A DNA stretch of 54,251 nt from Akkermansiaceae bacterium (lineage in GTDB: Bacteria > Verrucomicrobiota > Verrucomicrobiia > Verrucomicrobiales > Akkermansiaceae), in the NCBI GenBank assembly GCA_028822935.1, contig JAPKCM010000031.1:1-54251 (forward strand). Reading direction: 5' to 3'. Positions 17,092 through 25,976 of the stretch are shown one piece after another; the first letter of the stretch is position 1; each line of letters opens with the position of its first letter. Both the position numbers and the translations under genes were made by a program. A model generated the notes under the pieces. That model saw nothing but the letters and a program-made list of their open reading frames with translations. It did not search any database and had not been told where the DNA came from.

Positions 17092-19128
17092 ATGAAAGCA
17101 AAACCACGCAATCCCTTCATCCCAGCGTTGTTGGCGATGAGCCTCCACGTTTTAGTTCAAAGCGGATTTGCCGCCGTCTTGTTGTCTGAAGACTTCACAG
17201 GCGGTGACGGCGGATTCACGCAAACCACCAGCGGCGCTCCTGCCAATCCGTGGACGTTCAATGCCGAAGGGGCTAACTGGTTTACCGCCGGCGAAGCCAA
17301 TGAGGACGCATCCGTCAACCACTACTTGGGGACCTCGGCGATCAGTATTCCCACCCCTCTCGAAAGTCCACCCGTTCTCCGCATCAGCTTCGATCATCGC
17401 TACAGCATCGAAACAGGCGATTGGGATGGAGGCGCTCTTCAATACAACGTCAATGGCGGAGCGTTCATCACGGTTCCAAAAACCGACTTTTCCCAAAACG
17501 GATACAACAACGCCATCGGGCTTCAGGGAGGCCATGACTTGGCCGGGGGCGATGGCTTTGTAGCAAATTCTCAGGACTTCGCCGCAGGAACTCTGATCAC
17601 AAGTGTTGCCGAAGTCAGCGGCCTCTCCGCTGGGGATGTAATTATTGTTCGCTTCATCGCCGCATTTGATTCGTTTGCCAAAGGAGAGTTCCTTCCCAAC
17701 TGGGAGATCAAGAAAGTGGTCGTGGAAACGCTCGACGACAACGACGGAGATGGCATCCCGAACGAGGTAGAGGAACAGCATGCGTTTCTCGACCCAAATG
17801 ACCTCGCAGACGCTGCTCTCGATGAAGATTCCGACGGCCTGAGCAACCTAGGCGAGTTTGAAATGGGGACCATCCTCGACAATCCTGATTCTGATGGCGA
17901 CACGCTTCTCGATGGGGTCGAAACGAACACGGGGACCTGGGTCAGCGAATCCGATCGGGGAACGGACCCATTGAGCCCCGATACCGACGGCGATGGGCTG
18001 GTAGACGGCGTCGAGAACCATGACTTGCCTTACGATCGGCAAAATCCTGAAACACAGCCGGGCAGTGATCCCAACAATGCCAACACCGACGGTGACGCCG
18101 CCCTCGACGGATTGGAAATAGCGAACGGGAGCGACCCGACCGATCCCACGAGCTTTCCGGCATTCACCGAGTTTCTCGAATTTCGCTACCAGTTCGATAC
18201 CGAAGCCGCGGCCCTCGTGGACACATCCGGGAAAGGCCTGGCAGATCTTCGGGCTCCCAGCAATGGCCCGGCCCATCGATTTGAAGCACCATCCCTCGTG
18301 GGTGGAGACGGCTTCTCCATTGGGCTCGATGCACCCGGCACCACCCACACTACCGGAAGCTATCTCATGGTTCAGGATCCTCCGCACCCAGACTCGTTCA
18401 GCTTTTCTATCTGGATCAAACCAAACAAGCCTGGCGAGCAGAATCCGATCTTTTCACGTGAAAACGTCTGGTGGCCATCACCTGGTGCCTTCTATTCGCT
18501 CTTTATCAACGGGTCCGGAGCACTGGTCTGGATCACCGGTGAAAACCAGAATATCGAAACGGAAACAGGTTTGATCGTGGACGAGGAGATTTACCACATC
18601 GTCGTGACGCATGCGGATTCAGATGGCCCCGAAACGTTTAAGTCCGACCGGGGTCGCCTCTATGTCAACGGCGTGCTAGTCTCTGAAGTAGAAAACCCTA
18701 CCGAGGTGCCTACCTTGGAATCTAAATCTGACGCTACCGAGATCTACCGGAGCATCTGGCTCGGATCCAGATCCAGTGGGCCTGGCTACAAAGGCGAGTT
18801 GGACGACTTCCAGATGTATAGTACGGAACTAACTCCAGATCAGATCGCGCAGATGTACTTAGACCCGGGATCAATTGCCAGTTTCGTTCCGCCTCCTCCA
18901 TTCGAGATCACCAGCATCGTCCACGACGAGGCTGCGGACTCAGTCACGCTGACGTGGAACTCGGACGCCGGCAAGTCGTACGGCATCGACTCATCGACCG
19001 ACCTGACGCCCGGCCAATGGGAGGAAGTGACCGACAGCTGGGAATCCCAGGGCACCGAGACCAGCTTCACCCAGACGGGGATCGACCCTAGCACGCTCCG
19101 ACGTTTCTACCGCGTCCGCGAGGAGTAG
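17092..19128 (+). CDS. Secreted thrombospondin-3/LamG-like protein
   Basis: This 678-residue secreted protein starts at the ATG giving a signal peptide (MKAKPRNPFIPALLAMS, about 1-30). The first 210 residues form a beta-rich domain that starts LLSEDFTGGDGGF. From about 225 to 365 come acidic calcium-binding thrombospondin type 3 repeats (DNDGDGIPNEVEE, DSDGDTLLDGVE, DTDGDGLVDGVE). A concanavalin/LamG-like domain follows (about 375-600; FSFSIWIKPNKPGEQ, RLYVNGVLVSEVE, GELDDFQMYSTEL). The last 80 residues, with a STDL-W motif and an FYRVREE ending, resemble the C-terminus of giant protein A. A glycan-binding or surface role is likely, but no enzyme motif is seen. Confidence 0.85.
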   Translation: MKAKPRNPFIPALLAMSLHVLVQSGFAAVLLSEDFTGGDGGFTQTTSGAPANPWTFNAEGANWFTAGEANEDASVNHYLGTSAISIPTPLESPPVLRISFDHRYSIETGDWDGGALQYNVNGGAFITVPKTDFSQNGYNNAIGLQGGHDLAGGDGFVANSQDFAAGTLITSVAEVSGLSAGDVIIVRFIAAFDSFAKGEFLPNWEIKKVVVETLDDNDGDGIPNEVEEQHAFLDPNDLADAALDEDSDGLSNLGEFEMGTILDNPDSDGDTLLDGVETNTGTWVSESDRGTDPLSPDTDGDGLVDGVENHDLPYDRQNPETQPGSDPNNANTDGDAALDGLEIANGSDPTDPTSFPAFTEFLEFRYQFDTEAAALVDTSGKGLADLRAPSNGPAHRFEAPSLVGGDGFSIGLDAPGTTHTTGSYLMVQDPPHPDSFSFSIWIKPNKPGEQNPIFSRENVWWPSPGAFYSLFINGSGALVWITGENQNIETETGLIVDEEIYHIVVTHADSDGPETFKSDRGRLYVNGVLVSEVENPTEVPTLESKSDATEIYRSIWLGSRSSGPGYKGELDDFQMYSTELTPDQIAQMYLDPGSIASFVPPPPFEITSIVHDEAADSVTLTWNSDAGKSYGIDSSTDLTPGQWEEVTDSWESQGTETSFTQTGIDPSTLRRFYRVREE

Positions 19129-19219
19129 GCCGAGCCGCTTAGGGGAGCCATAAAATAACTGTGCGATACAAGTGACTCCTGAGTAAGAATTGAAGCAGAG
19201 CCTACTCCGCCTGATGCGG

Positions 19220-19393
19220 TCAAGGTTTCCAATCCTTACTCAGCCGTTGAGCTTTGCCAATTTGCGGGGCAGTCATTTTCTTTTCAAGAATCTCACGAAC
19301 CTTTTTTGCCTCGACACCTGAGGCCGCCGCAAGGCGGGCCCACATATAGGCGATCACATCATTCTTGGCCACGCCGTCGCCTTTAAGGCGTAC
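19220..19393 (-). pseudogene. Remnant of a Sel1-repeat (TPR-like) protein
   Basis: The minus strand encodes about 57 residues that end in a natural stop and match the last Sel1-like repeat and tail of such proteins: GDGVAKNDVIAYMWARLAAA, then VREILEKKMTAPQIGKAQRL and SKDWKP. An in-frame stop precedes it and no start or earlier repeats are present, so only the 3' end of the gene survives. The bases on either side, up to 19128 and 19622, contain no other recognisable gene. Confidence 0.6.
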
Positions 19394-19622
19394 CCTCTGA
19401 CTTCACGACCAAGCCCGTATTAAAAAAGGGCGTTTCCAGCTCCAGAAATGGAGCCCACTTTCACGTTTCCGCGAAGTCCGGCAAGAATCGAAATCCCAAG
19501 AAAGATAGAAAGCCCTGAGTTTATCATCATGCGGGGAGCACCATACCCACCAAACGAAAGGCCGCAAGCCTCCCTCAACGATGAAGAGCCCCGCGCTAAT
19601 TGGCTGTCTTTTCGGGGGATTC

Positions 19623-20894
19623 ATGTTTAGCACTTCCGCGATGACATTCTCCGACCTCAAGCTCCCCAAGCCCATTCTCGATGCGATTGAGGACACCGGA
19701 TATACAGAGCCCACGCCCATCCAGGGCAAGGCCATACCCATCATCATGCGGAGAAAGGACGTCATCGGCATCGCCCAGACCGGCACCGGCAAGACCGCAG
19801 CCTTCACCCTTCCGATGCTTGCTATCCTTGGTGACATCAAACCAAAAGCCCCTGGAATCCGCGCCCTCATCGTTTCTCCCACCCGCGAGCTGGTCGCCCA
19901 GATCCGCGACAATATCATCGACTACTCACGCCACCTCAGCGTGAAGCTTGCCACCATCTACGGAGGCGTGGGCGAGCAACCTCAGATCCAAGCCCTCCAA
20001 AATGGAGCCGAGATCGTCATCGCAACTCCGGGCCGCCTCATGGATCTCATGGAACAAGGCCACATCGATATGCGCGGGCTCGAAATCCTCGTCATGGATG
20101 AGGCCGATCGCATGCTCGATATGGGCTTCCTCCCGGCCATGCGCAAGATCGTGAAAAAGATGCCCAACGACCGGCAGACCCTCCTCTTCTCCGCCACTCT
20201 TTCCGGCCAGATCGAACAGCTCACGCGCGAGTTTCAACAGAAGCCTTCAACGGTAGAAATCGGAGACCGCACCAACCCCGCGAAGACCGTTCGCCAGTGC
20301 GTCTACGAAATCCCCCGCCACCTCAAGTTCCCCCTCCTCCTCCATCTTTTCAAAAGCCCCGAACTCTACACCGTTCTCATCTTTGTCACGATGAAGCACC
20401 ACGCCAGCCGCCTCGCGAAACATCTGAGTCAGTCGGACATCCCCGCCGAAGCGATCCACGGCGACCGAACTCAAAACCAACGCCAGCGCGCCCTCGATAA
20501 GTTCAAACAAGGCAAACTGCGCGTTCTCGTCGGCACCGATGTCGCCGCCCGTGGAATCGATATCTCCGGCGTCACCCACGTCATCAACTACGACTTTCCC
20601 GACCAAAACGAGGACTACATCCACCGCATCGGCCGCACCGGTCGCGCCAAGGCGGAAGGCGACGCCATCACCTTCGTCACCGAAAGCGAGCACCGTGCGC
20701 TCGCCGATCTCGAACGTTTCATCAAACGCGACATCCCTAAGAAATACGAGCGGGATTTCAACTACGATATCCCCGCCCCCGTCCGCGAAGGCGGCCCTCG
20801 TCCGCGACGCAATAATGACAAAGCAGCAAAGCCAAAGTCCGATCGTAGATCACCCGGAAAAAAGCAGGTCGGTCGCGGAAAGAAGAAGCGCTAA
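19623..20894 (+). CDS. DEAD-box RNA helicase (RhlE-like)
   Basis: This ATP-dependent RNA helicase of about 423 residues probably acts in ribosome assembly or RNA decay. In order it shows the Q motif (GYTEPTPIQ), motif I AQTGTGKT, PTRELVAQ, TPGR, DEAD, SAT, ARGIDI and HRIGRTGR. A basic C-terminal tail (PGKKQVGRGKKKR) probably helps bind RNA. The chosen ATG has a GGGGG run six bases upstream; an ATG at 19641 starts directly at the conserved MTFSDLKL, and one at 19581 is also in frame, so the start is uncertain by up to 20 residues. The stop codon overlaps that of convergent yaaA by four bases. Confidence 0.93.
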   Translation: MFSTSAMTFSDLKLPKPILDAIEDTGYTEPTPIQGKAIPIIMRRKDVIGIAQTGTGKTAAFTLPMLAILGDIKPKAPGIRALIVSPTRELVAQIRDNIIDYSRHLSVKLATIYGGVGEQPQIQALQNGAEIVIATPGRLMDLMEQGHIDMRGLEILVMDEADRMLDMGFLPAMRKIVKKMPNDRQTLLFSATLSGQIEQLTREFQQKPSTVEIGDRTNPAKTVRQCVYEIPRHLKFPLLLHLFKSPELYTVLIFVTMKHHASRLAKHLSQSDIPAEAIHGDRTQNQRQRALDKFKQGKLRVLVGTDVAARGIDISGVTHVINYDFPDQNEDYIHRIGRTGRAKAEGDAITFVTESEHRALADLERFIKRDIPKKYERDFNYDIPAPVREGGPRPRRNNDKAAKPKSDRRSPGKKQVGRGKKKR

Positions 20895-21676
20895 AGACGC
20901 TCCTTCTTCTCCTTCCGAAGAAAGACCAGGGTATTCTCGCTGGAATCCTTTTTACTAAAGCGATAGCCCCCCGTTTTGAACTTCTTCAAGTCCTCGGGAT
21001 CGGTGATCCCGCCCCTGACAATGAAGTCAGCCATCATCCCGCGCGCCTTTTTGGCGAAAAAGGAGATGATTTTATAATTTCCGTTCTTCTCATCCTTGAA
21101 GACGGGAGTAACGAGGTCGCCCTCCAACTCCTTCTTCTTCACCGCAGAGAAATATTCATTTGAGGCAAGGTTCACCACGAAGTTTGAGTCCGACTTCTTC
21201 AAATCCTGATTCAAAAGATCAGTGACTTGAGAGCCCCAAAATTCGTAGAGGTTCTTCCCCTTGGCGTTCTTGAACTTCGTCCCCATCTCTAGTCGATAAG
21301 GCTGCATCAAATCGAGCGGACGTAGCACGCCATAAAGTCCCGAGAGAATACGAATCTCTTTCTGCGCCGTCGCAAAGTCGTCCGCCGACCACTCCTTCAG
21401 CTCCATTCCTTGATAAACATCACCCGTGAAAGCGAGAATGGCCTGGCGACTGTTATCCTTGTGAAAATCCGGCTCCCAAGCCGCAAAGCGCTCGTGATTG
21501 AGCTCCGCCAGCTTGTCGCTAATCGACATCAGCGTCCCCACCTGATTCACCGAAAGCTTCCGCAGACCCGCGACTAACTCAGCCGACTCATCAATGAAGC
21601 GGGGCTTCGTTTTTTTCTTCGTCAGCAGGGGCGAATCGTAATCCAAGGATTTAGCAGGAGAAAGAAGGACAAGCAT
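20891..21676 (-). CDS. yaaA: Peroxide stress protein YaaA (UPF0246/DUF328)
   Basis: This 261-residue cytoplasmic protein belongs to the YaaA family, which in Escherichia coli limits intracellular iron during peroxide stress and binds DNA. Family hallmarks are the N-terminal LVLLSPAKSLDY, the central FTGDVYQGM, RILSGLYGVLRPLD, LEMGTKF, NLASNEYFSAV and the end pattern GYRFSKKDSSENTLVFLR. An in-frame extension of 18 residues is possible, but the conserved start MLVLLSPAKS fits the ATG at 21676. It lies 54 bases downstream of a small membrane protein gene on the same strand and converges on the helicase gene with a four-base overlap. Confidence 0.94.
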   Translation of the reverse strand: MLVLLSPAKSLDYDSPLLTKKKTKPRFIDESAELVAGLRKLSVNQVGTLMSISDKLAELNHERFAAWEPDFHKDNSRQAILAFTGDVYQGMELKEWSADDFATAQKEIRILSGLYGVLRPLDLMQPYRLEMGTKFKNAKGKNLYEFWGSQVTDLLNQDLKKSDSNFVVNLASNEYFSAVKKKELEGDLVTPVFKDEKNGNYKIISFFAKKARGMMADFIVRGGITDPEDLKKFKTGGYRFSKKDSSENTLVFLRKEKKERL

Positions 21677-21730
21677 ATTTAAAAAACGGTGCCCTAATAT
21701 GGATTCATTCCCGAAAAGGGCAAGCGCCAC

Positions 21731-22117
21731 TCAGCGACTTCGGAAGCGCGCCACGCGATAGGCATATCCAAAGCAAAAAAAGACTCCAATGATCATCCCC
21801 GGAAGCATCGTCGCCAGCAGCTCCGGCGTGCCCGCCAGCGCATGCGCTCCCCAGATCATGGAGTAAAACACCACCCAACTCGCCGCACCGGTGATGACGG
21901 TCCCTGTTTTGAAATGGCGAAATCTCCTCTCCAGCCAAACGATCAGCTCTGCCGAAAATACCGTCGAAAACAAACTCACCACTCCCTGGGTCACTGCCAC
22001 CTGAATCCGCGAAGCCAAACCATACTCCCAATTCACCCAAAGCCCCCAAAGAATAAATGCCACCATCGCCAGCAACCCCATCCAAAGAGAATCCTTTGGC
22101 CGTTTCAGCTCATTCAT
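21731..22117 (-). CDS. Small four-helix membrane protein, unknown function
   Basis: This is a 128-residue protein I do not recognise. Four hydrophobic segments are visible: about 11-31 (GLLAMVAFILWGLWV), 40-62 (VTQGVVSLFSTVFSAELIVWL), 73-93 (TVITGAASWVVFYSMIWGAHA) and 98-120 (LLATMLPGMIIGVFFCFGYAY). A short basic tail follows (RVARFRSR). The start at MNELKRPKDSL was preferred over a longer in-frame one because the extra 29 residues look like translated leader. It precedes yaaA in the same direction and may share its transcript. Confidence 0.65.
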   Translation of the reverse strand: MNELKRPKDSLWMGLLAMVAFILWGLWVNWEYGLASRIQVAVTQGVVSLFSTVFSAELIVWLERRFRHFKTGTVITGAASWVVFYSMIWGAHALAGTPELLATMLPGMIIGVFFCFGYAYRVARFRSR

Positions 22118-22298
22118 TTCAGCGTCCTCATTCAATATAAAAACAAGATGGCGCGCCCGACCATCATCTGTCCAGAACTCTCCAAGCCAGGAAATTTGAA
22201 TCACGATAGCAACCCGTCTGCCGTCAATTTGACGAAGAAGTCCAATAAGACGCCAAACCAGATATTCACGAATTCTTCGGCAGTCTCATCAAAGAAAC

Positions 22299-22336
22299 AA
22301 TACCAAGTAGTGTTTCAAAAGAGACGAATGCCGGAG
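22299..22336 (+). repeat. Dispersed repeat family 2, copy 2
   Basis: ATACCAAGTAGTGTTTCAAA and the adjoining AGAGACGAATGCC match copy 1 at 1136-1167 almost base for base. Beyond the repeat both flanks include TCATCGCCCA within 100 bases, so the repeated unit may be longer than the core. Confidence 0.7.
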
Positions 22337-22485
22337 TGATTTCTTGAAAGGGCAAGGCGGGACAAAGGCGTGGTGCGTCTTTCGTTGACGTGTTGGATTT
22401 CGTATCTACTCGCATACTCATCGCCCACACCCAGCCTCGCTGGCGGTTCATGTTCTTACGGTCGTGCCTTTGATCACCACTCCGA

Positions 22486-22604
22486 CCAATCTGCGTTAAT
22501 CCGCAGTTAAAAAAAATCCCCAACCCAAGTTTCGTCCATTTCGTGGTTCCCTAACCTCCACAACCAAGCCTCCCAAATCAAGATTTACGTCCATTCTCAA
22601 GATT
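22486..22604 (+). repeat. Three tandem AACCACGGAT-type repeat units
   Basis: Units lie at 22486-22511 (CCAATCTGCGTTAATCCGCA), 22529-22550 (TTCGTCCATTTCGTGGTTCC) and 22575-22604 (AGATTTACGTCCATTCTCAAG is the diverged third). All read in the same direction as copies elsewhere in the window, with GTGGTTA or its variant at the right-hand end. Confidence 0.55.
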
Positions 22605-22798
22605 CGCAGGCCCTTTCTCACTCACCTAATGAGCTCTTCCAAAACGCCTCCTCTCCGCCCTCTCCACAAAACCGTTCCAATTTCTTATTGCTTCAATCAC
22701 CCATCGGATAGTAAAGAGCGCCCCCAAGCAGACACGCCGAGGTTTCTTCCACAGACAGGAGGACGGCCCTGCCAAATGACCTAACAGGAGACAGACCG

Positions 22799-23032
22799 AT
22801 GGCATTCACACCAAGCAAGGACCACAAACGCATCGCACGCGAGCAGAAGAAGCTCGAAAAGCGCATGGCCCGCGAAGAGGCGAAAGCCCAAAAGATCGAA
22901 GAGGAGCGACTCGCTGAGATCGCAGCTGAAGAAGCCGCGGTCATCAAGGCCAAGGAAGACGAAGAGGCCAGAATCGAAGCGGAATTCGAAGCGGAGCTGA
23001 AAGCCGAAGAAGAAGCTGAGGCCAAAGCCTAG
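22799..23032 (+). CDS. Small charged coiled-coil protein
   Basis: This 77-residue protein is almost entirely Lys, Arg, Glu and Ala and is predicted to form one continuous helix or coiled coil. Its first half is basic (REQKKLEKRMAREEAKAQ) and its second half strongly acidic (EEARIEAEFEAELKAEEE). I do not recognise the family. A clear AGGAGA Shine-Dalgarno sequence ends about nine bases before the ATG, which is exceptional in this window and supports real, efficient expression. It converges with the helicase gene, with only six bases between the stops. An accessory of RNA metabolism is conceivable but unsupported. Confidence 0.7.
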   Translation: MAFTPSKDHKRIAREQKKLEKRMAREEAKAQKIEEERLAEIAAEEAAVIKAKEDEEARIEAEFEAELKAEEEAEAKA

Positions 23033-23038
23033 GCCGTC

Positions 23039-24292
23039 TTAAGATTCCGGCCTTCCCGCATTACGAGCTTCCCGTGCGGCCGCTTCGCGCAACTTGTCTT
23101 TCTTACTCTTGCGCTTCCCCTTGATTCCACCCGTGCCAGTCGATAGAGCAGGCGCGGGATCAGTAGGCTCGAAACCCGCGATTACCTCGCGAGGAAGAGA
23201 CAAGCCGTTGCGTTTCTCGATTAAATTGAAGTGCGCCGCCGACTCCGCGGTCACAAAACTGATCGCCTCCCCTTTCTCCCCGGCACGCCCCGTCCGCCCT
23301 ATGCGGTGGATATAATCAGCGGGCGATCGCGGTAGCTCATAGTTCAGCACCACCGGCAGGCTCACAATATCCAGCCCGCGCGCCGCAAGATCGGTCGCCA
23401 CTAAAACCTGGATTGATTCGCTCTTAAAATCGCGCAAGGCCTCACTTCGCGATCCCTGACTAAGATCGCCATGCAACGAAAGGGCTTTAAAGCCATGCCG
23501 ATCCAACTTGTCCGCCACAAGATCCGCCGTGTATCGCTTCCCCACAAAAACCAGCACGCGCCCCCACCCTTCCTCGGCAATCAAATGACGGAGCAAAGGC
23601 GTCCTCTTAGCTGTATCCACCCGAATGGCACGCTGTAAAATATCCGGCTCCTCTTTCGGTTCAGATTCGATTTCGATCCGGCGAGGCTCCCGCAGAATCT
23701 CTCCCGCGATTACTTCCACCGCCTTCGGGAAAGTCGCAGAAAACATCAAATTCTGACGCCCACTCGGCAACATCACGAGAATCCGGTTCAGCTCAGCTGC
23801 AAATCCCAAATCCAACATCCGATCCGCTTCATCCAGAACCAAGGTGCTCACGTGATCGAGCTTCACCGCATTCTTCTCCACCAAATCAAGTAACCGTCCC
23901 GGAGTCGCTACGATCACATCCGCCCCACCACGCAGAGCCATCATCTGAGGATTAATGGAAACCCCGCCGACAGCACTGACCACCTTGATCCGCTCAGGGA
24001 GATGCTTGGCATACTCCTGCACCACCTCCCTCACCTGCGCTGCGAGTTCACGAGTGGGCACCAGGATCAACGAATAAACCTGCTTAGGATTCGCTCGAGT
24101 CGATCCCAACCAGCGCTCAAGAATCGGCAGCACAAAAGCCGTCGTCTTCCCCGATCCCGTCTTAGCCGTGACCAAAAGATCACCACCGGTAAGCGCCTCC
24201 GGAATGGCAGCCAACTGCACCGGAGTGGGCTCATCAAATTGAGCAACCGCTTGAACCAGCGGCGCCGATAAACCAAGAGCAGAGAAAGACAT
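23039..24292 (-). CDS. DEAD-box RNA helicase (second copy)
   Basis: This ATP-dependent RNA helicase of 417 residues begins MSFSALGLSAPLVQAVAQF. Motifs in order are the Q motif (PTPVQ), motif I AKTGSGKT, PTRELAAQ, a GG motif, TPGR, DEAD, SAT, VATDLAARGLDI and HRIGRTGR, followed by a basic tail (KGKRKSKKDKLREAAAREAR). It is clearly a different paralogue from the helicase at 19623, with distinct motif I and a shorter linker. The start at MSFSALGL was chosen over an upstream in-frame ATG because DEAD-box proteins of this type begin with MxFxxLGL. Likely roles are ribosome assembly or RNA turnover. Confidence 0.94.
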   Translation of the reverse strand: MSFSALGLSAPLVQAVAQFDEPTPVQLAAIPEALTGGDLLVTAKTGSGKTTAFVLPILERWLGSTRANPKQVYSLILVPTRELAAQVREVVQEYAKHLPERIKVVSAVGGVSINPQMMALRGGADVIVATPGRLLDLVEKNAVKLDHVSTLVLDEADRMLDLGFAAELNRILVMLPSGRQNLMFSATFPKAVEVIAGEILREPRRIEIESEPKEEPDILQRAIRVDTAKRTPLLRHLIAEEGWGRVLVFVGKRYTADLVADKLDRHGFKALSLHGDLSQGSRSEALRDFKSESIQVLVATDLAARGLDIVSLPVVLNYELPRSPADYIHRIGRTGRAGEKGEAISFVTAESAAHFNLIEKRNGLSLPREVIAGFEPTDPAPALSTGTGGIKGKRKSKKDKLREAAAREARNAGRPES

Positions 24293-24378
24293 AAAGGCTT
24301 CTAGGGACGATCCCACAACTCAGCAACTCCCATCCCACAAAGGAGTCGCAGCGTCTCGCCACTTAGCTTCGCAAGCAA

Positions 24379-24452
24379 CGTAGCCTCGGCGGAGGAGGAA
24401 GAGGAGGAGGCCCCCCAACCTAATCCCATCAATCCCGTTAATCTGTGGTTAG
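24379..24452 (+). repeat. Composite repeat, second copy
   Basis: Box A (24379-24410) begins CGTAGCCTCGG and is a GGAGGAGGAAGAGGAGG purine tract. Box B (24421-24452) is CCCATCAATCCCGTTAATC followed by TGTGGTTAG; on the minus strand it reads CTAACCACAGATTAACGGG, a near-perfect member of the dispersed family. It parallels 1249-1312 in order and orientation. Confidence 0.6.
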
Positions 24453-24476
24453 AACCTCCAGCTCCCAAACCCTTGA

Positions 24477-25784
24477 TTATTTCACCGGAGCCAAGTCCAC
24501 ACAAATCAATTGATTCTGACTTCGCATCACCAGCTTCCCGTTCGAAAAAGCCATCGGCGCCCAAAGCTGCTCACCCGTCTTCTTGCTGAAAACCTTGCCC
24601 TTCGCCAACTCCTGATACTTGTCTCCCGGCTTGATCAAGCGCAGCTCGCCAGTGTCTCCATCCTGACTGACAATCGTGCCTCCGATATTGAGGATCGCGC
24701 CACCGTTCAAATAGAGTTCCTTCCCGGTTGACCAATGAACCACTCCGTCCGGAGCAAAACAAACCATCCCCGACGCTGGAGATTGCCCCGTGTTCGAAGG
24801 CTGCCGGGAACCCCGACGTCGACCGCCGCGATCAGCCGTCATGTAGAGTTTCCCCTCGATCATCAGCGGAATGTGAAACTTATCCCCGAAAGGAAGTTGC
24901 GCCGTTTTGGTGATCGTTATCGCTTCCTCGGTTCCCGTGAACTTCAGCAGACGGGACCCCTTTCCATAACCTGCCGTAAAAACAGCGGTATCCTTTCCAA
25001 GCATGAAGACGTTCGGAATCGCATTGAATATCCCTGTTCCAAAATTCTCTAAATAATTAAAGATCGTCTTTCCGCTACCCGGATCGACACCAAGCAACAC
25101 CAGTTTCTCCCGATTAAAATCACCCGCCATCACGAGGACCTCTTTCCCCAGAATCTTCAATAGTTGGGGCGAGGAATGAGAGCTCCCAATGGACTCGCTC
25201 GTCCAAACTGTCTTCCCCGTCTTGATGTCGAGGGCCGCCAGCCCAATCTTCTCGGAAGTCGGCGCAATGAAACAAAGATTTCCTTTGATCACCGGATGAA
25301 TGGCATAGCCAAATCGAGGAGGTGTCGCCTCAAAGCGTTTACAGGTATCAATGATCCAACGGGTCTTGTGAGTCGCACGATCGATGCAGTAGACATGACC
25401 AAATCCACTCGTGGCATAAACCGCATCAGAGGTCACCGTCGGCACCCCTCGTGATCCAGGATGGGAAATGCGGCCAGGCACGTCATGCTTCCACGTCCAT
25501 TTAACCTTCCCCGTCTCCAGCTCGCGACAAGTGATCACGTCGAACTCCTGATTCACTCGATCCAGATTGAAAACCTCATCACCCACGATGGCCGCACCGC
25601 CGTAACCAGGATTGACATCCGTCTCCCAGACCAACCTCGGCCCCCCTTCAGAAAAGGAAGTCACGATCTTCTCGTCAGGAACGCTGTTGTTCAAATTGGG
25701 CCCAAGAAAATGCGGCCAGTCCGCTGCGCCAAGTGAAGAAAAAAGACAGAAGGCAAGCGCGGCGTTTCGAATGAACATGATCAT
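24477..25784 (-). CDS. Exported PQQ-type beta-propeller protein
   Basis: This 435-residue protein has a signal peptide (about 1-21) and the N-terminal WPHFLGPNLNNS signature of verrucomicrobial and planctomycetal PQQ-like proteins. Propeller blades are seen as repeated segments such as LETGKVKWTWKHDV, VYCIDRATHKTRWIID, ALDIKTGKTVWTSESI and VDPGSGKTIFNYLENF. These resemble the BamB/quinoprotein repeat but lack the residues needed to show that PQQ is bound. A Gly/Arg-rich loop (RGGRRRGSRQPS) is inserted near 330. Role unknown; an extracytoplasmic scaffold or dehydrogenase-like protein is possible. It appears to be a single transcription unit. Confidence 0.85.
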   Translation of the reverse strand: MIMFIRNAALAFCLFSSLGAADWPHFLGPNLNNSVPDEKIVTSFSEGGPRLVWETDVNPGYGGAAIVGDEVFNLDRVNQEFDVITCRELETGKVKWTWKHDVPGRISHPGSRGVPTVTSDAVYATSGFGHVYCIDRATHKTRWIIDTCKRFEATPPRFGYAIHPVIKGNLCFIAPTSEKIGLAALDIKTGKTVWTSESIGSSHSSPQLLKILGKEVLVMAGDFNREKLVLLGVDPGSGKTIFNYLENFGTGIFNAIPNVFMLGKDTAVFTAGYGKGSRLLKFTGTEEAITITKTAQLPFGDKFHIPLMIEGKLYMTADRGGRRRGSRQPSNTGQSPASGMVCFAPDGVVHWSTGKELYLNGGAILNIGGTIVSQDGDTGELRLIKPGDKYQELAKGKVFSKKTGEQLWAPMAFSNGKLVMRSQNQLICVDLAPVK

Positions 25785-25833
25785 GACAGAATAAATTACC
25801 GTAATCCTACGCCAAAAAAACCACTCCCCTAAC

Positions 25834-25860
25834 TAAAATTTGCGTCCATTCGTGATCTGC
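25834..25860 (+). repeat. AACCACGGAT-type repeat, single diverged unit
   Basis: TAAAATTTGCGTCCATTCGT followed by GATCTGC reads on the minus strand as ATCACGAATGGACGCAAAT, a diverged form of the dispersed motif. It lies in the intergenic region between the propeller gene and the M24 peptidase gene. Confidence 0.45.
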
Positions 25861-25976
25861 TCATCCCAAGCGCTCGAACATAGACCTTAAAAAAATTATT
25901 TGTCTCTTCTGTTTTGCGGAGTGGAATTACTACCATCACCTCCGAAACCCACCTTGGGGAATTTCCAAGCCTTTCC

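Larger units (their letters stand above)
22118..22798. other. Repeat-rich intergenic region without a gene
   Basis: This 681-base gap lies between two divergently oriented genes. It contains one copy of repeat family 2 (22299-22336) and three consecutive AACCACGGAT-type units (22486-22604). The open frames crossing it have no recognisable protein character. The promoter for the coiled-coil gene must lie at its right end and that for the membrane protein gene at its left. Confidence 0.6.
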
